From HGM04593 sp964512955 (GTDB lineage Bacteria; Bacteroidota; Bacteroidia; Bacteroidales; Bacteroidaceae): a DNA stretch of 11,006 nt. Below the pieces are notes generated by a model. The model was not told the origin of the DNA, did no database searches, and saw only the letters and a program-made list of their open reading frames with translations. Position numbers and translations under genes: made by a program. The stretch spans positions 1 through 11,006 of the forward strand of contig CAZEKX010000063.1 in the NCBI GenBank assembly GCA_964512955.1, in the 5' to 3' direction. Positions 1 to 5,846 of the stretch are shown piece by piece (the stretch's first letter is position 1; each line of letters starts with the position of its first letter).

Positions 1-12
1 AGAGTGCTTTTA

Positions 13-20
13 CAAATTTA
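13..20 (-). promoter_or_regulatory. candidate -7 element for a leftward transcript
   Basis: On the minus strand this reads TAAATTTG, an exact match to the Bacteroidetes -7 consensus TAnnTTTG. It could start a transcript running off the left edge. No TTG-type -33 box is seen 19-21 bp upstream. The match is short enough to arise by chance in AT-rich DNA, so this is weak. No coding sequence can be assigned in positions 1-78. Confidence 0.25.
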
Positions 21-43
21 TTTCGTAATGTTGCACTTGCTGG

Positions 44-73
44 TTGACTCTGCGCGCTTATAAATTACATTAA
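44..73 (+). promoter_or_regulatory. candidate promoter of the structured RNA
   Basis: TTG at 44-46 is followed after 19 bp by TACATTAA (66-73). The spacing matches a Bacteroidetes -33/-7 promoter, but the -7 box departs from TAnnTTTG at two positions. Initiation would fall near 78-82, just ahead of the structured segment. The call rests mainly on position and spacing. Confidence 0.25.
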
Positions 74-79
74 AGCAAC

Positions 80-245
80 AGAATAAACCCACTATCGACT
101 GAACAAAAACCGTTCGTAAACATTTATATATATGAGTCGCGGTTTTCACCTTTGTCTGCGACTGACACGAACGGTCTGCTTTGTGGTTGATATGTGATGT
201 AGAGAAGACCGAGATACTGCGCCAAACCGGCGCAGTATTCTTTTT
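80..245 (+). ncRNA. candidate structured small RNA with intrinsic terminator
   Basis: The segment folds into nested helices. Nine bases at 109-117 (ACCGTTCGT) pair perfectly with 167-175. Inside this, AGTCGC at 135-140 pairs with GCGACT at 158-163, extendable by a G-U and a G-C pair. A strong terminator hairpin follows at 214-238. Alternative pairings exist: CGGTCT (172-177) can pair with AGACCG (206-211), and CGACT occurs at both 96-100 and 159-163 as rival partners for AGTCG (135-139). The next gene has its own promoter at about 308, so this is more likely a free-standing RNA than a simple 5' leader. A regulatory leader remains possible. I do not recognise the family: it lacks the SRP loop, the tmRNA 3' acceptor end and a 6S-like closing stem. 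The 5' end is uncertain. Confidence 0.4.
214..245 (+). terminator. intrinsic terminator of the small RNA
   Basis: ATACTGCGCC (214-223) and GGCGCAGTAT (229-238) form a perfect 10-bp stem with a five-base loop AAACC, followed by TCTTTTT. It is GC-rich in AT-rich surroundings and has a run of U on the plus strand, so it should end a rightward transcript before the porin promoter. Confidence 0.85.
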
Positions 246-307
246 AGCATAGATATTTATTGAGTTAATAAATTTTCATCATGCATAAATAGATTTAAAA
301 AATGCAC

Positions 308-315
308 TATCTTTG
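308..315 (+). promoter_or_regulatory. -7 promoter element of the porin/Gate operon
   Basis: TATCTTTG matches TAnnTTTG exactly. It predicts initiation near 320 and a leader of about 30 nt before the ATG at 353. No convincing TTG -33 box is present at the right distance. The upstream in-frame ATG at 302 lies ahead of this box, which supports the later start. Confidence 0.65.
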
Positions 316-352
316 CACTCGCAACATTGCGCATTATAAAAACTGCTTTACT

Positions 353-1384
353 ATGAAAAGAGTTATTCTTACGGGGCTTTTCGCTCTATTTCTAACAAAT
401 ATTTTTGCTCAAAGCAACGAGTTACTAAACCTGCGTATAGAGGCACGAGGAGACTACCAACACGAGAACGTCGATGGAGATAAGGTTAATGACAATTGTG
501 GTTTCAAAGGGAGATTTCTTAATATACGCATGGATGGAAATATCAGCGAGGAGTTCTCTTACTCCTACCGCCAACGTCTGAACAAACCCAACAAAGATGC
601 AACATTTTTCGATGCCACCGATTGGATATATCTTACATATACCAAAAATAACTGGAGTATTTCGGCAGGAAAATTGGTAGTGGGTCTTGGCGGATATGAA
701 TATGACCGCGCACCCATAGATATATACTTTGCATCGGAATATTGGAATAATATACCTTGTTACCGTTTGGGAGCAAGTGTAACATTCACTACCGACAGTA
801 AAAGAGATAAGTTTGTAGCACAGATATGTGAGAGCCCGTTCCGCAGTAAAGAAACAAACACCGACAACGAAGAGATGTTTGCATACAATCTTTTGTGGTA
901 TGGTTCTCATGGCTGGTTCAACACCATATATTCACTTAACATGATTGAGTACATGCCCGAAAAATATATTAGTTACATTATTTTGGGGCATAAAATAAAT
1001 TTTGGTGAATTCTCTCTGGAGTTGGACATTATTAACCGTGCATTGAGTGGACATGCCTTCCTTGGAAAGGATTTATCGGTAATAGGTGAACTGATGTGGA
1101 GCCCAACGAATAGCCTTAACTTATTCACACATATCTCATACGATGTAAACAATACCGACAAGTATGGCGATTTCTGTGTAATGCCCGATACAGAGATAAC
1201 GCGTGCAGGGTTGGGTTTAGAGTTCTTTCCCATTAAGGGTTCAAAGGATGTACGTCTGCACTTGAACGGATGTTATACATGGGGAAACAACAGTAATCCG
1301 TTGGGTGTACTAACCGATAAACAGACAGTTGTAGATGCCGGCGTAACATGGAAAATGAACCTTCTAAGTTTCAAAAGGAGATAA
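353..1384 (+). CDS. porin-like outer-membrane beta-barrel protein
   Basis: 343 residues from the ATG at 353. It begins with a typical signal peptide (Lys-Arg, then a hydrophobic core, with likely cleavage after NIFA near residue 19). An in-frame ATG at 302 would add 17 residues ahead of the signal peptide and overlaps the promoter, so I rejected it. The mature part consists of short alternating beta strands rich in Tyr, Trp and Asn with charged turns. It includes stretches such as SYRQRLNKP and AGKLVVGLGGYEYDR that resemble the phosphate-selective porin O/P type seen in Bacteroidetes. It is slightly shorter than the usual 380-450 residues of OprO/OprP. It should sit in the outer membrane as a passive diffusion channel; the solute is unknown. 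The Gate-domain gene follows after 35 bp with no promoter or terminator between, so the two are probably co-transcribed. Confidence 0.85.
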   Translation: MKRVILTGLFALFLTNIFAQSNELLNLRIEARGDYQHENVDGDKVNDNCGFKGRFLNIRMDGNISEEFSYSYRQRLNKPNKDATFFDATDWIYLTYTKNNWSISAGKLVVGLGGYEYDRAPIDIYFASEYWNNIPCYRLGASVTFTTDSKRDKFVAQICESPFRSKETNTDNEEMFAYNLLWYGSHGWFNTIYSLNMIEYMPEKYISYIILGHKINFGEFSLELDIINRALSGHAFLGKDLSVIGELMWSPTNSLNLFTHISYDVNNTDKYGDFCVMPDTEITRAGLGLEFFPIKGSKDVRLHLNGCYTWGNNSNPLGVLTDKQTVVDAGVTWKMNLLSFKRR

Positions 1385-1419
1385 CAAACAACATAAAATA
1401 ATAAAAACCGATTTCGACC

Positions 1420-2565
1420 ATGAAGCCAAATTTCAGTAAATTGTATAGTTGGATTCCCAATGGAGTGATATGTCTTGTAATAGTATTCACTTTATTTGCA
1501 TACATCGCTTCGCAAATGGGGACACCGCAAATGCTTAATACCATTATGAAGACAGCACACGACCTGTTATTAAATACGGTATTCTACTTGATGGCAATAT
1601 GCGTGATAACCGGAGCCTTGGGGCGTCTGTTTGTGGAGTTCGGTGTTGTGAGCCTGCTCGAAAAGATTCTGCGTCCACTCATGAAACCCCTCTTCAATCT
1701 TCCGGGTGTGGCATCGTTAGGTGCAGTACTCACATTCTTGTCCGATAACCCTGCCATAATCTCTTTGGCACAAGACAAACGTTTCAGTGGCTATTTCAAG
1801 AAGTATCAATTCATTTCACTAACAAACTTCGGTACAGCCTTTGGCATGGGACTTTTAGTTATAGTGTACATGGTTGGTCAGGGATTTTACGCAGCACCTT
1901 TCATAGGACTCTTTGGTGCGATATGCGGTTGCATAGTATCTACACGACTGATGCAACGTTTTATTCTAAGAACATACCCGCAATACAAAAATGAGGATGT
2001 GTGTTCGGCACGAGAGATTGAAGAGTTGGAAGACGAAGGAATAAAGAAACCACTTTTTCAACGTGTCCTCGATTCACTTCTCGACGGCGGACGCACCGGA
2101 GTGGATGTAGGAATAGCCATTATTCCGGGAGTTCTTATTATTTCCACTTTTGTGATGTTGCTTACATTTGGACCTGCAGCATCGGGTGAATTTACCGGAG
2201 CCGCATACGAGGGTGTTGAACTGTTACCATGGATTGGCGAAAAACTTGGTTTCCTTTTCAATTGGTTATTCGGATTCAACGACCCGCATCTTATCGCCTT
2301 TCCAATTACTGCATTGGGTGCAGTAGGTGCTGCCTTAGGACTTGTTCCCAATTTCATTGAGGCAGGTTGGGTCGATGGCAATGCTATAGCAGTGTTTACC
2401 GCTATAGGTATGTGTTGGAGCGGATATCTGAGTACTCATACAGCCATGCTCGACACTCTGGGTTACAGGCACCTCACCTCAAAAGCGATTCTCGCACACA
2501 CCATAGGTGGTATTGTGGCTGCCATAATTGCCCATTGGTGCTATGTTCTGTATACCATTATCTAA
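1420..2565 (+). CDS. inner-membrane Gate/nucleoside-recognition domain transporter-like protein
   Basis: 381 residues, highly hydrophobic, with roughly eight to ten membrane segments (for example near residues 14-34, 50-70, 130-155, 157-175, 229-252, 283-310 and 357-380). Two similar halves are separated by a charged cytosolic-type linker at about 192-215 (EIEELEDEGIKKP). Each half has the Gly-rich membrane pattern of the Gate (nucleoside recognition) domain found in SpmA/SpmB and YjiH-like proteins. Conserved-looking patches are FLSDNPAIISLAQD near 106-119 and GYLSTHTAMLDTLGY near 337-351. Bacteroidetes often carry SpmA-SpmB-like fusions although they do not sporulate. A transport or channel role is inferred from the family; the substrate is unknown. 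It is the second gene of the porin unit and is followed directly by a terminator. Confidence 0.8.
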   Translation: MKPNFSKLYSWIPNGVICLVIVFTLFAYIASQMGTPQMLNTIMKTAHDLLLNTVFYLMAICVITGALGRLFVEFGVVSLLEKILRPLMKPLFNLPGVASLGAVLTFLSDNPAIISLAQDKRFSGYFKKYQFISLTNFGTAFGMGLLVIVYMVGQGFYAAPFIGLFGAICGCIVSTRLMQRFILRTYPQYKNEDVCSAREIEELEDEGIKKPLFQRVLDSLLDGGRTGVDVGIAIIPGVLIISTFVMLLTFGPAASGEFTGAAYEGVELLPWIGEKLGFLFNWLFGFNDPHLIAFPITALGAVGAALGLVPNFIEAGWVDGNAIAVFTAIGMCWSGYLSTHTAMLDTLGYRHLTSKAILAHTIGGIVAAIIAHWCYVLYTII

Positions 2566-2570
2566 GATAG

Positions 2571-2634
2571 AACATAAAGTATAAAAAAACACAATAGTGC
2601 GGTTGCACTATTGTGTTTTTTTATACTTTATGTT
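2571..2634. terminator. 64-nt perfect inverted repeat, bidirectional terminator
   Basis: Arms 2571-2600 and 2605-2634 are exact reverse complements (30 bp) around the loop GGTT. The stem core is ACAATAGTGC/GCACTATTGT. A seven-T run lies inside the right arm and the matching A run inside the left arm, so it can terminate in either direction. It starts 5 bp after the Gate gene stop. The arms are far longer than a terminator needs. Confidence 0.85.
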
Positions 2635-2656
2635 ACCGAACCAAACATCTGCAACA

Positions 2657-2699
2657 CTCGTTTTACATATAGTAAACGAGCAAGAACTTACTCGTTTAC
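2657..2699. repeat. three copies of CTCGTTTAC in +/-/+ orientation
   Basis: CTCGTTTTAC (2657-2666, one extra T), its inverted partner GTAAACGAG (2672-2680) and CTCGTTTAC (2691-2699) lie in the 122-bp non-coding gap between the terminator and the YtxH-like gene. The middle copy can pair with either flank. The right-hand pair forms an extended imperfect palindrome with inner AAG/CTT. This could be a regulator-binding array or a pair of mutually exclusive RNA hairpins. I found no clear TAnnTTTG promoter in this gap; the nearest (TTCTTTTG, 2746-2753) is too close to the ATG. Confidence 0.55.
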
Positions 2700-2756
2700 A
2701 AGAGATTAGAGGTTCAAATATTGACACAGTTTTTAACTATTTAAATTCTTTTGATT

Positions 2757-3026
2757 ATGGGAAGCGGAAAATTTTGGATTGGCATGTTAGCAGGTATGAT
2801 AACAGGTGCATTGGCATACCATTGTGCATGTTCTGAGAGAGCAAAAAGAATGAGAGCCGAACTACGTGAAAAGATAAGAAGTATGGGAGGCAAAACTAGC
2901 AATTATCTCGATGAAATGAGGGATAAAGCAATTGACACCGGAGTAAAAATGGCAGACAAGGTTGCCGAAAAGGCAGAGGAAGCAAAAGATAAAGCGCACG
3001 ACTTTGCACGCAACCTAAAAGCATAG
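2757..3026 (+). CDS. YtxH-like small membrane-anchored protein
   Basis: 89 residues from the ATG at 2757. An ATG two codons earlier is also possible, but the family usually begins with MGxGKF. Residues 5-23 form one Gly-rich hydrophobic segment (GKFWIGMLAGMITGALAY). Next comes a basic stretch (residues 28-45), then a long charged Ala/Lys/Glu amphipathic helix (about 52-86) with repeats such as ADKVAEKAEEAKDKA. This is the layout of YtxH-domain stress proteins. Two cysteines (23 and 25) at the membrane edge replace the usual APKSG-type motif, so the assignment is by architecture more than by motif. The function is unknown; envelope stress or scaffolding is the usual guess. A 37-codon ORF follows after 35 bp and probably shares the transcript. 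Confidence 0.75.
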   Translation: MGSGKFWIGMLAGMITGALAYHCACSERAKRMRAELREKIRSMGGKTSNYLDEMRDKAIDTGVKMADKVAEKAEEAKDKAHDFARNLKA

Positions 3027-3061
3027 GTTTTATATATTGTTTAACTTAATTATTTGTATTT

Positions 3062-3175
3062 ATGGAGACTAAGAAAAGCGAAAAGAAACAAGAGAATGTA
3101 CAATGTGCAGGAACAAAAAAAGGATGTACAACCCAAGTAGCAAAACCTGCAACAAAAACAGAAAAGAAGAAATAG
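3062..3175 (+). CDS. lysine-rich 37-residue microprotein, unknown function
   Basis: ATG at 3062, TAG at 3173-3175. It has 11 lysines in 37 residues, a charged start (METKKSEKK) and two cysteines at positions 15 and 22 in the segment CAGTKKGC. The C-terminus is Lys/Thr-rich (ATKTEKKK). There is no hydrophobic segment and no signal peptide, so it should be cytosolic and disordered. Evidence for coding is positional: it sits in the same direction 35 bp after the YtxH-like gene and 16 bp before a terminator, which leaves no other explanation for the gap. I do not recognise a family. It could be a chance ORF in an A-rich 3' region. Confidence 0.5.
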   Translation: METKKSEKKQENVQCAGTKKGCTTQVAKPATKTEKKK

Positions 3176-3191
3176 GATATCTTATTCTCTT

Positions 3192-3227
3192 AATAAAAAT
3201 CGATACGCATGCGTATCGATTTTTATT
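3192..3227. terminator. 36-bp perfect palindrome, bidirectional terminator
   Basis: The half-sites AATAAAAATCGATACGCA (3192-3209) and its exact complement (3210-3227) abut with no spacer. The RNA would form a hairpin with a small loop at GCATGC and a T-rich right arm. It closes the YtxH/microprotein unit and insulates it from the fucosidase promoter. Confidence 0.8.
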
Positions 3228-3270
3228 TGTGGGGGTTTATATCTGTAGATTTTCAAAAAAATGTTTACTA

Positions 3271-3301
3271 TTGCAAAAACAAATATAAAGATTTATATTT
3301 G
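3271..3301 (+). promoter_or_regulatory. promoter of the GH95 tandem operon
   Basis: TTG at 3271-3273 and TATATTTG at 3294-3301 are separated by 20 bp. This is an exact Bacteroidetes -7 match with a fitting -33 box. Initiation is expected near 3307, giving a leader of about 30 nt before the ATG at 3336. A second exact -7 match, TATTTTTG at 3313-3320, has no good -33 box and may be a secondary start. Confidence 0.75.
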
Positions 3302-3335
3302 CACATTGTATATATTTTTGGACAAGACTACAACA

Positions 3336-5807
3336 ATGCTAAAGAAAATCTACATGCTTGCACTTTTAACATGTTGCACCATGGCAACATTGGCTACAAC
3401 ATTGTTGCAAGATGGCAACAATGCCGAAGAGTTTAAAGTTTACGGAACAACATCTTTTGTTCCAAAGAACAAACTAACTTTGTGGTATGATACACCTGTA
3501 ACCCTTACAGAGAGTAGTAACCGTTGGATGGAATACTCCCTGCCCATTGGAAACGGACAATTAGGAGCATCTCTTTTCGGTGGCATTGCAACTGACGAGA
3601 TTCAGTTCAACGAAAAGACCTTATGGGAGGGAAGCCCCAACGATATGGGCAGTTACGGAGGTTACAAAAACTTCGGTTGGGTATATGCCGAAGATATAAG
3701 TGGCAATATAGGTAATAACGAAGAGAATTCTGCCACCGATTATGTTCGATACCTCGACATAGAAAACGCAGTAGCGGGAGTAAAATACGTCAGCGGCGAA
3801 ACCACATACGAAAGAGAGTATATAGCATCGGCTCCCGACAAAGTTATTGCTGTACGATACTGTGCTACCGGCAAAGACCTACTGAGCATGAGATTCAGTG
3901 TCAAACCGGGCAACGGCATTAATGCTTCCGCTGTAAAATATACCAATGGAAATGCTACATTTAACGGCAAACTGACAACCGTAAGTTATTGTGCAGCAAT
4001 CAAGGTTTTACCCATTGGTGGTAATGCAACCACAACAAACGACAGTAACGGAATAACAGTAAAAGATGCCAAAGAGATTATACTGCTTTTGGCTGCAGGA
4101 ACCGATTATGATGCATCATCACCATCGTTTGTATCGGGAACAGAGCAACTGACACAAGAGATGCACAACAGAGTGGAACATGCTGCGACCAAAGGTTGGA
4201 ATGCAGTTCGTTACGACCATGTAAAAGAGTTCGAAGGTTATATGGGTCGTGTATCTTTGACATTCAACGGTGCAGCATGCAATGTAAATACAAAGCAACT
4301 TATCGATAACTACAACAACAAAAGCCTGAACGTAACAGGCAAAGAAGCAGAGGTTCTATTCCTTGAACAACTCTACTTTGCATACGGACGCTACCTGCTT
4401 ATTTCCAGTTCACGCGGTATAAACGTACCCAACAACCTGCAAGGAATTTGGAACAACCTCGAAAATGCGCCTTGGAACTCCGACATTCACTCAAATATAA
4501 ATATTCAGATGAACTACTGGCCGGCAGAGCCCACAGGACTTAGTGAGTTACACAAGCCTTTCCTTGATTATATAATTACAATGGCCAATGGGGATAACTG
4601 GAAGAGAGCGGCACAACGTGGCGGACAGACAAAAGGATGGACCTGTTTTACCGAAAACAATATCTTTGGTGGAATGAGTACATGGGGCGACAACTATTTT
4701 GTTGCCAACGTATGGTACTGTTCACACTTGTGGCAACATTACCGCTACACACTCGACAAAGAGTTCCTTGCAAGGGCGTTCCCCGTAATGTGGAGTTGTG
4801 CAGAGTTCTGGTTCGAACGTATGATTCCCGACCGCGTAGCAAAAGATGGTACATTCGTATGCCCCGATGAATATTCGGCAGAACAAAACGACCACCCCAA
4901 AGAGGACGGAACTGCACATGCACAACAGATGGTGTACACACACTTGCAGAGTGTAAAGGAGGCGGTAAACATTCTGGGACGTAAAGCATGCGGATTGAGC
5001 AAGCAACAGATAGCACAATTGGACGACTACCTTAAGAAAACCGACCGCGGACTGCATACCGAGAAGTTCAAAGGCGGTAGTTGGGAGTCGTGGGGTGCAA
5101 AAAACGATATAAAGCCCGGCGATATTCTGTTGAAAGAGTGGAAGTATACAGGCTACGATGTGAGCAACGACAAGGCACACCGCCACATGTCGCACCTTAT
5201 GTGTCTGTACCCTTTGAACCAGATTTCACCCGAAAGTGAATACTTTATTCCGGCTGTAAATGCGTTGAAGTTACGTGGTGACGAGGCCACAGGTTGGTCT
5301 ATGGGGTGGAAGGTTAACCTTTGGGCAAGAGCACTCGATGGCAACCATGCCCACCGCATAATTCGCAATGCACTCAAGCACTCCACTTCGTTTGGAGTTG
5401 ACCAATACCGAGGTGGTATATACTACAATTTATGGGACTCACATGCACCGTTCCAGATTGATGGAAACTTTGGAGTATGTGCCGGTATTGCCGAGATGCT
5501 TATGCAGAGCCAAAACAACGTCATACATATTTTGCCGGCACTACCCGATGTTTGGGAAAGTGGTTCAATTACAGGTCTTAAGGCCGTAGGAGACTTCACC
5601 GTAGATATTGCATGGAAGAACGGTAATGCCGACAAGGTAAATATAAGCAACAACAAGGGCGAGGTGATGAGAGTGAGAATACCCGACATTGAAAGTGCGA
5701 GTGTAAGGGTAAATGGCAAAGAGGCAAAATACCGCAAATGTGGGAACGATACATATATTATACGTTCAAAAAGGGGAGACAAAGTGTCGATAGACTTTAA
5801 CCTGTAA
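3336..5807 (+). CDS. GH95 alpha-L-fucosidase-type glycoside hydrolase, single-module copy
   Basis: 823 residues from the ATG at 3336. An in-frame ATG at 3261 lies upstream of the promoter boxes and was rejected. The signal peptide is MLKKIYMLALL..., with cleavage probably after ATLA near residue 20. The order is that of GH95: an N-terminal beta-sandwich (about 45-300, with GNGQLGASLFGG and FNEKTLWEGSP), an (alpha/alpha)6 catalytic barrel and a C-terminal beta domain ending at the stop. By comparison with Bifidobacterium AfcA, the Asn pair that activates water is N387/N389 in NINIQMNYW, the acid is probably E516 in EYSAEQN and the base-assisting Asp is D709 in IDGNFG. All are present. The enzyme should remove terminal alpha-1,2-linked fucose by inversion; GH95 also contains alpha-L-galactosidases, which I cannot exclude. 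The location is probably periplasmic: there is no lipobox of standard form and no sorting tail. It is the first gene of a two-gene unit, with the paralogue 39 bp downstream. Confidence 0.92.
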   Translation: MLKKIYMLALLTCCTMATLATTLLQDGNNAEEFKVYGTTSFVPKNKLTLWYDTPVTLTESSNRWMEYSLPIGNGQLGASLFGGIATDEIQFNEKTLWEGSPNDMGSYGGYKNFGWVYAEDISGNIGNNEENSATDYVRYLDIENAVAGVKYVSGETTYEREYIASAPDKVIAVRYCATGKDLLSMRFSVKPGNGINASAVKYTNGNATFNGKLTTVSYCAAIKVLPIGGNATTTNDSNGITVKDAKEIILLLAAGTDYDASSPSFVSGTEQLTQEMHNRVEHAATKGWNAVRYDHVKEFEGYMGRVSLTFNGAACNVNTKQLIDNYNNKSLNVTGKEAEVLFLEQLYFAYGRYLLISSSRGINVPNNLQGIWNNLENAPWNSDIHSNINIQMNYWPAEPTGLSELHKPFLDYIITMANGDNWKRAAQRGGQTKGWTCFTENNIFGGMSTWGDNYFVANVWYCSHLWQHYRYTLDKEFLARAFPVMWSCAEFWFERMIPDRVAKDGTFVCPDEYSAEQNDHPKEDGTAHAQQMVYTHLQSVKEAVNILGRKACGLSKQQIAQLDDYLKKTDRGLHTEKFKGGSWESWGAKNDIKPGDILLKEWKYTGYDVSNDKAHRHMSHLMCLYPLNQISPESEYFIPAVNALKLRGDEATGWSMGWKVNLWARALDGNHAHRIIRNALKHSTSFGVDQYRGGIYYNLWDSHAPFQIDGNFGVCAGIAEMLMQSQNNVIHILPALPDVWESGSITGLKAVGDFTVDIAWKNGNADKVNISNNKGEVMRVRIPDIESASVRVNGKEAKYRKCGNDTYIIRSKRGDKVSIDFNL
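3369..3425 (+). repeat. tandem imperfect repeat, each unit a hairpin, in the signal-peptide codons
   Basis: Unit A starts at 3369 and unit B at 3399, a 30-nt period. They share ACAT, GTTGCA and ATGGCAACA with few changes and one inserted T. Unit A forms a 7-bp stem ATGTTGC/GCAACAT (3371-3377 with 3384-3390, loop ACCATG). Unit B forms a 9-bp stem CATTGTTGC/GCAACAATG (3400-3408 with 3415-3423, loop AAGATG). The inserted base means the repeat is not mirrored in the protein. Confidence 0.6.
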
Positions 5808-5846
5808 GATTAAGAAAAATTACTAACCTTAATAAAATTACTCAAA

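Noticed and set aside
1..63. Frame open from the left edge to TAA at 61-63 as the tail of an upstream gene
   Set aside because: Only about 20 codons, no recognisable motif, and the other frames are equally short; cannot be supported.
80..245. Identification of the structured RNA as SRP RNA, tmRNA or 6S RNA
   Set aside because: No SRP GNAR-type loop context, no tRNA-like 3' end and no long closing stem joining the two ends were seen.
302..352. Upstream in-frame ATG for the porin gene
   Set aside because: It lies ahead of the exact -7 promoter box at 308-315 and adds a polar stretch in front of a complete signal peptide.
2597..2836. 79-codon plus-strand frame beginning in the palindrome
   Set aside because: It starts within the terminator hairpin, runs through the 9-mer array and overlaps the YtxH-like gene in another frame; nothing in it looks like a protein family.
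3103..3288. 61-codon frame across the 36-bp palindrome
   Set aside because: It overlaps the better-placed 37-codon ORF and reads straight through a terminator.
3261..3335. Upstream in-frame ATG for the first GH95 gene
   Set aside because: It lies ahead of the -33/-7 promoter (3271-3301) and would bury a normal signal peptide inside the protein.
4722..5195. Minus-strand frame of 157 codons inside the first GH95 gene, and a similar 181-codon one at 7269-7814
   Set aside because: Both are antisense to clearly constrained catalytic-enzyme codons, have Cys-rich unnatural composition and no start context.
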